Shown here in pieces: positions 24,624 to 33,011 of a stretch of DNA of 64,000 nucleotides (the first letter of the stretch is position 1; each line of letters begins with the position of its first letter). Location: NCBI GenBank assembly GCA_046294845.1, contig JBKBNU010000001.1:930001-994000 (forward strand), written 5' to 3'. The notes beneath the pieces are model-generated. The model made no database searches and was not told the origin of the DNA. It saw nothing but the letters and a program-made list of their open reading frames with translations. Position numbers and translations under genes: made by a program. Origin of the DNA: Micavibrio_C sp046294845. GTDB lineage: Bacteria > Pseudomonadota > Alphaproteobacteria > Micavibrionales > Micavibrionaceae.

Positions 24624-26969
24624 TTATTCCGGCTGAAGCGTTTGGATTTCGGTAGCAGCTCTCAAAAACTCAACCCTGATTTTTTCAATCAGACCTGCGG
24701 CCGGGGTTTGATCCTCGGAAAGCTTTTGTAACTCGGCTGCCAGATCGCCCAGAACATTGCAGCAGGCCGAGCGGGCTGCCCCTTTCAGGCTATGGGCTAA
24801 TCCCTTCAAGCGGTAATAATCCTGATGGGCTTGTGCATCCTTCAGCTCTTCAATCTGCGGCTGGGTCATATTAATAAACAGATTGAGCATATCGATCGTA
24901 TTCTGATCAAGTGCGCCCATCTGGGTCTTGATCGCAGCACGGTCAATGGCAGGTGGCGCCCCCGCAGGCAGAGATGTGGCCGGAAGGGGGGTATGCGCGA
25001 CTTCTTCTGATACATCTTCATGATGCTCCAGCAAGCCCCAGCGTATCAGCAGGCGTCTGAATTGGCCAAGCGATACAGGTTTCAAAAGACACTCATCAAA
25101 GCCATTGCTCAAATAGACCTGCCTTTGCGACATTTGCACATCGGCAGTGAGGACAATAACAGGCAAATGGGTCTGGCTTAGCCCCTGGCCCATAGCTTTC
25201 CGGCCTGCTTCTTCATGGCGGATGGTTGATACCAGATCATAACCATCCATTTCCGGCATATGCAGATCGGTGATGATAATCCCGTATTGTCCGGTATGAT
25301 AGGCCGCCAAAGCTTCCCGACCGTTGGTGGCAAAATCGGCTTCAACATTGAGTTTTTCAAGCTGGCGGCGCAAGACATCGCGCACGCTGGCTGTATCTTC
25401 GGCGATTAGTAATTTCGTAGGGCCGTTTGTGGCAACGCGTGCGGTTTTCAGGGCCGCATCTTTCACGGATGTTCCCAATCCCATGCGGCTCGCGGGTTTG
25501 GCAAGATAGGTGACGCCCAGACTTTGCAGGGTGTGCTGCATACCGATGTCATCACGTACCGTATACATGATCAATCCCATATAGGGGCGGATATTCATGA
25601 CTTCACGGATAAGATCCAGTCCCAAGCCATCGGGCAGGCCTTGGTCGATGACGGCCACATCAAACGGGCGGCGTTTGACCAGTTCCAGTCCCTCCTTGTA
25701 GGTAGGGCAGCTTTCAACCTTGGCGCCCATCGACATCAGGGAACGCGCGATTTCCTTGGCCCCTTGCGGGTGATCTTCGACCGAGAGCACGGAAATACCT
25801 TCAAGATTGGGCAAGTCGGTTGAAATAATGCTGGTATCGACTTCTTCTGTCGGTATTTCAAACCAGAAGGTTGAGCCCATATTGGGTTTGCTGGTGACAC
25901 CGATTTCACCTTCCATCAAATCAACCAGGCGGCGGCAGATCGAAAGCCCTAAACCGGTACCACCATAACGGCGCGAGGTTGAATTATCGGCTTGGCTGAA
26001 GGGTTGGAAGAGCCGTTGGCATACGTCCTCGCTCATGCCGATACCTGTATCCGTAATTTCAAAACGCAGGCGGACGGGGCCGTTTTTGCGGCGACTCTTA
26101 CCGGCACGGCTTACACGAATGGTGACGCGACCTTTCTCGGTGAATTTAAGGGCATTACCGGTCAGATTCATAATAATCTGGCGCAGGCGCTTGGGGTCAC
26201 CTATCACAACGAAAGGAACATCGGTGGCGATGTCATCGATCAGGGCGACATCCTTGCCCTGAATTTTAACGGACAAGGCTTCGATCGTGCCGCGGACCAA
26301 GGTTCGTACAGGAACCTCGAACATATCGAGTTCCATTTTGTTGGCATCGATTTTGGCCATATCCAGAATATCATCGAGGATTTCAAGCAGGCCGCTTGCC
26401 GATGTCTTGGCAATATCGACCATGCTGCGGATTTTTTGTTCCGGCTTTTCTTCGCCGATCAGTTCCAGCAAACCGTAGACGGCCTGCATCGGTGTTCTGA
26501 TTTCATGGCTCATGGTGGCTAGAAAATTCGCCTTCATTTCTGCCGCAGCATCGGCCTCCTGCACTTGCTGGAGTAGCTTGTTTTCGGCTTCCTTGCTGGC
26601 CGAGATATCGCTCGCCCATAAGGTAAGGCATGGTTTGTCCTCAAACTTGTCCTTGGTCAGGGCAATACGCGCCCAGCGTTGATTGGTAGATGAAGTTTGT
26701 AAGGAAACAGTAAAATCCCGCGGCAAAGTCGGGCTTTCCAGCTTTTTGATCAGTTTGCGGGCATCCGGCCCTGGCCATATATCGCCCAAAATCTGGTTTT
26801 CAAGGCGCGAGGCGGTTTTGCCGAGCAGCTTCTGGAAGGGTTTATTGGTATAGGCAATCCTGAATTTGCCGCGTTCGCGACGGATGACGCAAACACCAAC
26901 AGGGGCTTTATCGTAAAAGCCTCTTAAACTATCTTTTTTGGTGTTTTTGGTTGCAGGACCCTTTGACAT
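24624..26969 (-). CDS. Hybrid sensor histidine kinase (PAS-HisKA-HATPase-REC-REC-HPt)
   Basis: The 781-residue protein, without membrane segments, has a PAS domain (about 18-125), HisKA with phosphoacceptor H155 (ATMSHEIRTP) and HATPase (N box GNALKFTEKG, G box YGGTGLGLSI). Two receivers follow, with D442 (VIDQGLPDG) and D568 (IITDLHMPEMDG), then a C-terminal HPt domain with H726 (AHSLKGAARS). It is therefore a complete internal phosphorelay. The start at 26969 has AGGA about 9 bases upstream; a longer frame to 27137 would run antisense into asd. The output partner is unknown. It converges with the pilus locus (5-base gap), and the receiver at 14444 is one possible target. Confidence 0.93.
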   Translation of the reverse strand: MSKGPATKNTKKDSLRGFYDKAPVGVCVIRRERGKFRIAYTNKPFQKLLGKTASRLENQILGDIWPGPDARKLIKKLESPTLPRDFTVSLQTSSTNQRWARIALTKDKFEDKPCLTLWASDISASKEAENKLLQQVQEADAAAEMKANFLATMSHEIRTPMQAVYGLLELIGEEKPEQKIRSMVDIAKTSASGLLEILDDILDMAKIDANKMELDMFEVPVRTLVRGTIEALSVKIQGKDVALIDDIATDVPFVVIGDPKRLRQIIMNLTGNALKFTEKGRVTIRVSRAGKSRRKNGPVRLRFEITDTGIGMSEDVCQRLFQPFSQADNSTSRRYGGTGLGLSICRRLVDLMEGEIGVTSKPNMGSTFWFEIPTEEVDTSIISTDLPNLEGISVLSVEDHPQGAKEIARSLMSMGAKVESCPTYKEGLELVKRRPFDVAVIDQGLPDGLGLDLIREVMNIRPYMGLIMYTVRDDIGMQHTLQSLGVTYLAKPASRMGLGTSVKDAALKTARVATNGPTKLLIAEDTASVRDVLRRQLEKLNVEADFATNGREALAAYHTGQYGIIITDLHMPEMDGYDLVSTIRHEEAGRKAMGQGLSQTHLPVIVLTADVQMSQRQVYLSNGFDECLLKPVSLGQFRRLLIRWGLLEHHEDVSEEVAHTPLPATSLPAGAPPAIDRAAIKTQMGALDQNTIDMLNLFINMTQPQIEELKDAQAHQDYYRLKGLAHSLKGAARSACCNVLGDLAAELQKLSEDQTPAAGLIEKIRVEFLRAATEIQTLQPE

Positions 26970-27014
26970 GGGGCTTATCCTACCATAGAAAATAAGGCCT
27001 GTAAGAGGTGTTGT

Positions 27015-28028
27015 ATGGCTTATAAAGTTGCTGTTGTCGGGGCTACGGGAAATGTGGGGCGCGAAATGCTCCAAATTCTGGAAGAGCGCCGTTTTCCTGT
27101 ATCCGATGTTGTAGCGTTGGCTTCGGCTAGATCGCAAGGGGCGGAAGTGTCGTTCGGCGATTCAGATTTGAAAGTCCAGAATCTTGCGACATATGATTTC
27201 AAGGGCGTCGATATTGTTTTGTCTTCTCCGGGGGCCAAGGTTTCGGCTGAATTTGCGCCCAAGGCTGCACAGGCAGGTGCTGTTATTATTGATAACACCA
27301 GTCACTTCCGTATGGACCCCGATGTGCCGTTGGTCGTGCCGGAGGTTAATCCCGAGGCTGTCAAGGAATTTACCCGCAAGAACATAATCGCCAATCCAAA
27401 TTGCTCGACCATCCAGATGGTAGTGGCACTCAAGCCTTTGCATGAAGCCGCTAAAATTAAACGTGTTGTTGTTTCGACCTACCAATCGGTTTCCGGTGCC
27501 GGTAAAGATGCTATGGATGAATTGTTCTCTCAGACACGCAGCGTGTTTATGAATGATCCCAAAGCGCCTGAAAACTTCACAAAGCAAATCGCTTTCAATG
27601 TCATTCCCCAGATTGATGTCTTCCTTGATGATAATATGACCAAGGAAGAATGGAAGATGATGGTTGAGACTAAAAAAATTCTCGATCCTGCGATCAAGGT
27701 CTGCGCGAATTGTGTGCGCGTGCCTGTATTCGTCGGTCATGCCATGATGGTCAACGTCGAAATGGAAGATGAGCTTTGTGCCGAAGATGCTAAGAAACTG
27801 TTCACCAAAGCCAAGGGTTTGACGCTAATCGATGTTGAAAGTGACCTTGGTTATGTAACCCCTGCCGAAATTCATGGCGAAGACAATGTCTTTGTCAGCC
27901 GCGTGCGTGATGATGCGACGGTCGATAACGGTCTGAATTTCTGGTGCGTTGCCGACAATTTGCGCAAAGGGGCTGCCCTGAATGCCGTGCAGATTGCCGA
28001 GTTGTTGTGTGATAAGTCATTGATTTAA
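27015..28028 (+). CDS. asd: Aspartate-semialdehyde dehydrogenase
   Basis: Asd reduces aspartyl-phosphate to aspartate semialdehyde with NADPH, the branch point for lysine, meso-diaminopimelate, threonine and methionine. The 337-residue protein has the nucleotide-binding start VAVVGATGNVGREML, catalytic Cys130 in NPNCSTIQ and the signature VSTYQSVSGAGKDAMDEL. It supplies the diaminopimelate that the MurE at 46640 adds to peptidoglycan. It is divergent from the hybrid kinase, with only 45 bases between starts. Confidence 0.97.
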   Translation: MAYKVAVVGATGNVGREMLQILEERRFPVSDVVALASARSQGAEVSFGDSDLKVQNLATYDFKGVDIVLSSPGAKVSAEFAPKAAQAGAVIIDNTSHFRMDPDVPLVVPEVNPEAVKEFTRKNIIANPNCSTIQMVVALKPLHEAAKIKRVVVSTYQSVSGAGKDAMDELFSQTRSVFMNDPKAPENFTKQIAFNVIPQIDVFLDDNMTKEEWKMMVETKKILDPAIKVCANCVRVPVFVGHAMMVNVEMEDELCAEDAKKLFTKAKGLTLIDVESDLGYVTPAEIHGEDNVFVSRVRDDATVDNGLNFWCVADNLRKGAALNAVQIAELLCDKSLI

Positions 28029-28143
28029 ATAAGTAAAAATCATTTCTTGAAAATAGGGTAGCAGGGGCGTAGCCTTGCCCCTCTAATGAAGATCCTCCGC
28101 GTTAAATGAGGGGGTCGCTGCCTGACAGGGATTTGTATTTATC

Positions 28144-28782
28144 ATGTTTGAAGATGTGCGCGCCGTATTCAGCCGTGTGGCCAATGATCGCAAGGGTATT
28201 TGCGCTCCCATTCACGAACGTTCTGCTTTTTTGATCAGTCATAAACTTTATGCGTTGCAATTGCACCTGCATAAGGAAGCGCGCATCATGATCGATCAGT
28301 TTGAAAATGTTCTGGATGATGGCGAGCACCGTTTGGTGATTGATGAAGGGCGGCAAATGAAAATGCGTATGCCCGATACGGATTCTTTCCGTATGCGTAT
28401 TGATGCGATGAGAGCGCATCTCGATAGTTATGAGCCTGATGATGTTCGTATCAATACCAAGGAATGCACTGTTCTTGTTCCGGTAACGACCGCACGGGCC
28501 ATGCATGCCACAGCTTTACAGACCATGTCGTTTGTTCGCGATTTCTTCGCCGAAGTACAAAAGACGGATTATTTGCGTTACCTCAAAAAACTTAAAGCTG
28601 ATGGTGTTGCCTATGCAGGGCCGATGTGCGTGCAGGAAGTTTTCAATCAATATGTGACACTTCATTATTTGGCAGCCTATCTGGATAAGGAGGCGAGGCC
28701 AGACCGCTTGCCTGTCAACTGGACCAGAAAACCGCCTTCACAGAATGATGCCCAGAAGGTTGCCCCGGGCTTTACCTCCTGA
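28144..28782 (+). CDS. Hypothetical protein downstream of asd
   Basis: The 212-residue protein (MFEDVRAVFSRVANDRKGI...) has no signal peptide or membrane helix and is probably cytoplasmic. The N-terminal half has many helix-forming residues (LISHKLYALQLHLHKEARIMIDQFENV), and the C-terminal 25 residues are polar and Pro-rich. I know no family for it. It follows asd by 115 bases. A GC-rich inverted repeat AGGGGC...GCCCCT (28063-28082) in that gap may reduce read-through but lacks a T run. Confidence 0.65.
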   Translation: MFEDVRAVFSRVANDRKGICAPIHERSAFLISHKLYALQLHLHKEARIMIDQFENVLDDGEHRLVIDEGRQMKMRMPDTDSFRMRIDAMRAHLDSYEPDDVRINTKECTVLVPVTTARAMHATALQTMSFVRDFFAEVQKTDYLRYLKKLKADGVAYAGPMCVQEVFNQYVTLHYLAAYLDKEARPDRLPVNWTRKPPSQNDAQKVAPGFTS

Positions 28783-28840
28783 AGGGTAGTTGCTGCATTT
28801 TCCCCCTTGCCAGAGCCTTGATAAAAACTAGGCTTATTTC

Positions 28841-29350
28841 ATGATCACAAGACGCCAGTTTCTTTATTTTGGGCTTTTAACAACGTTTCTGGGGCAAATG
28901 CCGGGAGCCAGTGCTATGGGATTACTTGATAAAGCCGAAGATGATATCGACCGTGATGCCTTCCCCTACAAGCTCAGCAAGGACGAATGGGAAAAGAAAC
29001 TCGATAAAATGCAGTTTTATGTCTTGCGTAAAGCAGGGACAGAGAGGCCGTTTAGTTCGCCGCTTTACAACGAACATCGCAAGGCTGTTTTCCATTGTGC
29101 CGGATGCGCGCAGGCATTGTTTTCATCGGAACATAAATTCGATAGCGGTACGGGCTGGCCTTCATACTGGCAGCCCATAACTCCCGAAGCCGTAGGCGAA
29201 GCAAAAGATTATAAGCTCGGTTATGCCCGCACCGAGGTCCATTGCCGTAATTGCGGCGGCCATCTGGGGCATATCTTCAATGACGGTCCGGCCCCTACAG
29301 GCTTGCGCTATTGTATAAACGGCGTGGCTTTATCGTTTGTTCCGGCCTGA
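28841..29350 (+). CDS. msrB: Exported peptide-methionine (R)-S-oxide reductase
   Basis: MsrB reduces methionine-R-sulfoxide in proteins. The 169-residue protein starts MITRRQFLYFGLLTTFLGQ, a twin-arginine-like signal (RRQFL) with cleavage near ASA, so it probably acts in the periplasm. The zinc ligands C86/C89 and C135/C138 and the catalytic C158 (LRYCINGVAL) are all present, as is GTGWPSYW. A partner MsrA at 38971 is also exported. Electron supply would need a membrane thiol relay, which is not seen nearby. Confidence 0.93.
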   Translation: MITRRQFLYFGLLTTFLGQMPGASAMGLLDKAEDDIDRDAFPYKLSKDEWEKKLDKMQFYVLRKAGTERPFSSPLYNEHRKAVFHCAGCAQALFSSEHKFDSGTGWPSYWQPITPEAVGEAKDYKLGYARTEVHCRNCGGHLGHIFNDGPAPTGLRYCINGVALSFVPA

Positions 29351-29389
29351 TTTTCACTAAATAGCTGTTTTAAATCACCTTTTGCCCGT

Positions 29390-29417
29390 TGCAATCTGGC
29401 GGGATGGCCTTATTATA
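29390..29417 (+). promoter_or_regulatory. Promoter of sdhCDA
   Basis: TTGCAA (29390-29395), a 16-base spacer and TATTAT (29412-29417) form a sigma70-type promoter about 40 bases upstream of sdhC. The predicted start is near 29424. Confidence 0.5.
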
Positions 29418-29458
29418 GGGGGCTATCACTGCAGATTAACAGGGTCCAAGGGATAATT

Positions 29459-29842
29459 ATGGCTGCTCAGAAACCGCTTTCACCCCATATCCAGATTTAT
29501 CGCTGGGAAATCACCATGCTGGTGTCGATTTTGCACCGTGCCGCCGGTATTGCGCTCGCGCTGGGGACAGTGATGCTGGTGTGGATGTTGCTGGCTCTGG
29601 CTAGCGGGGAGGAGGCTTATGCCTGTTTCCAGAAATTTGCGGGCAGCCCGATTGGCAGCTTGCTGTTGTTGGGATGGACAGGGGCTTTGTTTTTGCACAT
29701 GGCGAATGGCGTGCGCCATTTCTTCTGGGATATCGGTAAAGGGTACAGCATTCCGGTTGCGCGCCGCTGGGCCTTTATTGTCATCGGCTTTGCGGCTGTG
29801 ATGACAGCAGGGGTTTGGTTTTTCGCCAGCCCGTGGAAATAA
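29459..29842 (+). CDS. sdhC: Succinate dehydrogenase cytochrome b556 subunit
   Basis: This 127-residue membrane anchor subunit binds heme b and ubiquinone with SdhD. It has three hydrophobic segments (about 25-48, 63-83, 102-123). The family signature is RPLSPHIQIYRWEITMLVSILHRAAG-like at the N-terminus, here PLSPHIQIYRW followed by SILHRAAGIAL, with the heme-ligand His in LFLHMANGVRHFFWD. The ribosome-binding site is AAGGGATA. It starts the sdhCDA run. Confidence 0.94.
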   Translation: MAAQKPLSPHIQIYRWEITMLVSILHRAAGIALALGTVMLVWMLLALASGEEAYACFQKFAGSPIGSLLLLGWTGALFLHMANGVRHFFWDIGKGYSIPVARRWAFIVIGFAAVMTAGVWFFASPWK

Positions 29843-29867
29843 GATTTTTTAAAGACGAAGGTTCAAA

Positions 29868-30269
29868 ATGACGCAAACAACGGCACAGGACAGCATTATT
29901 TCGCCGCTCGCCAAGGCCAAGGGCACAGGGTCTGCCCATCATGGGGCAGGACACTGGATGCATCAGCGTATTACAGCGCTTGCCAACATTCCTCTGATGT
30001 TCTGGCTGGTATGGTCGGTCGTGCATATGCAGGGTTGGGATTACCAGACGGTTACCGTATGGCTGGCAGAACCCGCGAACAGCATCCTGATGATTTTGGC
30101 TGTGCTTTCTGTTTTCTATCATGCGGCACTGGGGTTGCAGGTTGTGATCGAAGATTACGTATCTTGTGCATGCAAACGTTTACTGTCGGTAATCCTTGTG
30201 CGTCTGGTGCTGGCGGCTTTGGGTGTGGCGGCAATTTTTTCTGTGTTGAAAGTTTCTTTGGCTGGTTGA
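29868..30269 (+). CDS. sdhD: Succinate dehydrogenase hydrophobic membrane anchor subunit
   Basis: The 133-residue protein has three membrane segments (about 40-62, 68-92, 105-130). The heme/quinone region is visible in GAGHWMHQRITALANIPLMFW at the start and in FYHAALGLQVVIEDYV (about 84-99), which carries the conserved His and Asp-Tyr of SdhD. With SdhC it anchors SdhA and SdhB to the inner membrane. It lies 25 bases after sdhC and 6 bases before the sdhA ATG. Confidence 0.93.
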   Translation: MTQTTAQDSIISPLAKAKGTGSAHHGAGHWMHQRITALANIPLMFWLVWSVVHMQGWDYQTVTVWLAEPANSILMILAVLSVFYHAALGLQVVIEDYVSCACKRLLSVILVRLVLAALGVAAIFSVLKVSLAG

Positions 30270-30275
30270 TTGAAA

Positions 30276-32066
30276 ATGACAAATTCCTATCAGGTTACAG
30301 ATCATTACTATGATGTTCTTGTTGTCGGTGCCGGTGGTGCGGGTTTGCGTGCCGGTTTTGGTTGCGCCGAAAAGGGTCTGAAGACAGCCCTGATTTCCAA
30401 GGTCTTCCCGACACGTTCACATACGGTAGCCGCGCAGGGCGGTATTTCCGCAGCTCTTGCCAACATGGGTGAAGATGACTGGCGCTTCCACTTCTACGAT
30501 ACCATCAAGGGTTCGGATTGGCTGGGCGATCAGGATGCGATCGAATATATGTGTAAGGAAGCCATTCCCGCTGTTATCGAACTGGAACATTACGGTGTGC
30601 CGTTCTCGCGCACAGCCGAAGGCAAAATCTATCAACGCGCTTTCGGGGGGATGACAACGCATTACGGCAAGGGTACAGCCCAGCGCACTTGTGCGGCTGC
30701 CGACCGTACAGGTCATGCGATTTTGCATACGCTTTACCAGCAAGCGCTGAAACATCGCGCCGAATTCTTCATCGAATATTTTGCCCTTGATCTGATCATG
30801 GGTGACGAAGGCGAATGTCTGGGCGTTATGGCCTGGAATCTTCTGGATGGTACCATGCACCGTTTCCGCGCCCACCAGACCATTCTGGCGACAGGTGGTT
30901 ATGGTCGCGCCTATTTCTCTTGTACCTCTGCCCATACCTGTACCGGTGATGGCGGTGGTATGGTCTTGCGTGCAGGACTGCCCTTGCAGGATATGGAGTT
31001 TGTGCAATTCCACCCGACAGGTATCTATGGTGCTGGCTGTCTGATTACCGAAGGGGTGCGTGGCGAAGGCGGTTACCTGACCAACTCCGAAGGCGAACGC
31101 TTTATGGAACGTTATGCCCCATCGGCCAAGGATCTGGCTTCGCGTGATGTGGTATCCCGTTCCATGACGATTGAAATTCGTGAGGGGCGTGGCGTGGGGC
31201 CGGAAAAGGACCATATCCATCTGCACCTTGAACATCTTGATCCCGATATCATCCATTCCCGCTTGCCGGGAATTGCCGAATCCGCCCGCATTTTTGCTGG
31301 CGTCGATGTGACAAAGGAACCGATCCCCGTATTGCCGACCGTGCATTATAATATGGGCGGTATCCCGACTAATGTGAAAACCGAAGTGGTTTGCCCCACA
31401 GCCAACGACCCTCACCGCGTGGTACCGGGTTTGATGGCGATTGGTGAAGCCGCGTGTGTATCCGTTCACGGCGCCAACCGTCTGGGTTCGAACTCTTTGC
31501 TTGATCTGGTCGTGTTTGGCCGTGCCGCGGCCATTCGGGCGGCGGAAACAATCAAACCGGGCGAGGCCCACAAACCTGTGTCTGCGACCAACGCCAATAA
31601 ACCGCTGGAACGCTTCGATCGCTTCCGTCATGCCAAGGGCAACACACCCACGGCAAAACTGCGCCTTGAAATGCAAAAGACCATGCAGAACCATGCGGCT
31701 GTTTTCCGTACCGGTGAAACATTGCAGGAAGGTTGCACAAAAATCAGCAAGTGCCATGCCGCTATGCAGGATATCGGCATCACCGACCGCTCGCTGGTCT
31801 TCAATACAGACCTCGTTGAAACGCTCGAACTTGATAACCTGATGGGCCAAGCCGTAGCGACGCTTTATTCAGGCGTCAATCGTCAGGAATCGCGCGGCGC
31901 GCACGCCCGCGAGGATTACAAAGACCGCGATGATGTGAACTGGATGAAGCATACGGTGACATGGGTTGATGCCCAAGGCAAAACCACAATTGGTTACCGT
32001 CCGGTGACTCTGACGACCCTCACCAACGAAGTTGAACCCGTACCGCCCAAGGCACGTGTTTATTAG
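30276..32066 (+). CDS. sdhA: Succinate dehydrogenase flavoprotein subunit
   Basis: SdhA oxidises succinate to fumarate in the TCA cycle and passes electrons to SdhB. The 596-residue protein has the FAD dinucleotide fold (VLVVGAGGAGLRAGF) and the covalent-FAD histidine motif RSHTVAAQGGI. It also has the active-site regions QFHPTGIYGAG and RGEGGYLTN, and the C-terminal HARED. I use ATG 30276; TTG 30270 is an alternative, and neither has a strong ribosome-binding site, suggesting coupling to sdhD. Its last 4 bases overlap the end of an opposite-strand FRG gene. The sdhB partner lies 4.8 kb downstream instead of next to it. Confidence 0.97.
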   Translation: MTNSYQVTDHYYDVLVVGAGGAGLRAGFGCAEKGLKTALISKVFPTRSHTVAAQGGISAALANMGEDDWRFHFYDTIKGSDWLGDQDAIEYMCKEAIPAVIELEHYGVPFSRTAEGKIYQRAFGGMTTHYGKGTAQRTCAAADRTGHAILHTLYQQALKHRAEFFIEYFALDLIMGDEGECLGVMAWNLLDGTMHRFRAHQTILATGGYGRAYFSCTSAHTCTGDGGGMVLRAGLPLQDMEFVQFHPTGIYGAGCLITEGVRGEGGYLTNSEGERFMERYAPSAKDLASRDVVSRSMTIEIREGRGVGPEKDHIHLHLEHLDPDIIHSRLPGIAESARIFAGVDVTKEPIPVLPTVHYNMGGIPTNVKTEVVCPTANDPHRVVPGLMAIGEAACVSVHGANRLGSNSLLDLVVFGRAAAIRAAETIKPGEAHKPVSATNANKPLERFDRFRHAKGNTPTAKLRLEMQKTMQNHAAVFRTGETLQEGCTKISKCHAAMQDIGITDRSLVFNTDLVETLELDNLMGQAVATLYSGVNRQESRGAHAREDYKDRDDVNWMKHTVTWVDAQGKTTIGYRPVTLTTLTNEVEPVPPKARVY

Positions 32067-32899
32067 TCAATATTGGGAAGCTTGATTTCTTTGAACGCAA
32101 GCATTCTCATAAGCGATTCTTCATCTCCGAAGAGCGTATAGTCGTTGATGTTCATTGAGAATAGATCGCTTAGAACCTCGTCTTTTTGCGTTCCCTGCAA
32201 GTAATATTTTTTTAGGTTATGGCTTCCTGATTCATCATTTGCAGCTTCTTCAGGATTTGTAAAATATAGTGTGTCGTCAATTGTCTTTATGCAGGGTGTG
32301 TAATGACTTTGTTGTTTATAGTGCCTTGGATGTGTTTCAACATAAGGACCATGTTCATTCATCATAGGTTCTCCAACCCAACCACCTCGCGCATTACCAT
32401 TCCATTCCTTATAGGAATATATTGCGACATTTTTACATTTATCAGCGTTCCGAAAAGCGAAGAAGGCGGCGATATAATAGGATTCAGTCCAATCCAAAAG
32501 AGGTGAAGGGAATCCTAGGTGACGCGTAAGGCACAGAAGCTCATAATGAGGCAGTTTTGATGATCGTTTCAGGCTACCTAATTCTTCGAAGTTGATAAAG
32601 CTGAATTTGTAGCTTGTATTTGCGTTAATGGCAGGAATAATTTGATTTAGATACTGGTAATATTCTCGAACTTTCAAATTTTTATTTTTATTGTCTAATT
32701 CTTTCTCAAGAAATCTTTCAAGTGTTGTTTCTAGCTTCCATTTTGCACAGCTATGGCCTCTATATATCCAATCAGAATACTCGGCTTTATTCTCAGCTTT
32801 AGCCCGTTGTTCTTTGGCAATAAGTTCATTTTCTTTGGCTAGTTTTTTGAACTCTTCCCATGAGAGGGGAGATTCTTCACCAATTTTTTCTACAGTCAT
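32063..32899 (-). CDS. FRG-domain protein
   Basis: The 278-residue protein carries an FRG domain, named for its conserved F/R-G, seen in WIYRGHSCAKWKLETTLERF (about 45-65) and in the core LTRHLGFPSPLLDWTESYYIAAFFA (about 130-155). The domain's biochemical role is not firmly known; FRG proteins often lie in mobile or defence-associated regions. The gene is much richer in A/T than its neighbours (59 G/C in 180 bases over 32641-32820 by hand count). It runs against the sdh genes with 4 bases of overlap at the sdhA stop. This suggests recent acquisition into the sdhA-sdhB interval. Confidence 0.85.
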   Translation of the reverse strand: MTVEKIGEESPLSWEEFKKLAKENELIAKEQRAKAENKAEYSDWIYRGHSCAKWKLETTLERFLEKELDNKNKNLKVREYYQYLNQIIPAINANTSYKFSFINFEELGSLKRSSKLPHYELLCLTRHLGFPSPLLDWTESYYIAAFFAFRNADKCKNVAIYSYKEWNGNARGGWVGEPMMNEHGPYVETHPRHYKQQSHYTPCIKTIDDTLYFTNPEEAANDESGSHNLKKYYLQGTQKDEVLSDLFSMNINDYTLFGDEESLMRMLAFKEIKLPNID

Positions 32900-33011
32900 G
32901 TTTTTTCTCTGTAAAATGCATTTAACTTATGAAAACTATAAGAGCTGGGGAGGGGACTGTCAAATAAGGCTGCGCCTGTCATTCGTTGCGTTTTTATAGT
33001 ATGAAAGTTGC

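Noticed and set aside
26970..27137. N-terminal extension of the hybrid kinase
   Set aside because: The extension overlaps the asd start on the other strand, has no ribosome-binding site, and the shorter start at 26969 has one.
28063..28082. Terminator after asd
   Set aside because: AGGGGC...GCCCCT is a hairpin but no T run follows, so I do not call a terminator.
30417..31850. 477-codon open frame opposite sdhA
   Set aside because: It lies wholly antisense to a well-supported gene with normal codon use, has no ribosome-binding site and resembles no protein; a mirror of sdhA codon bias.
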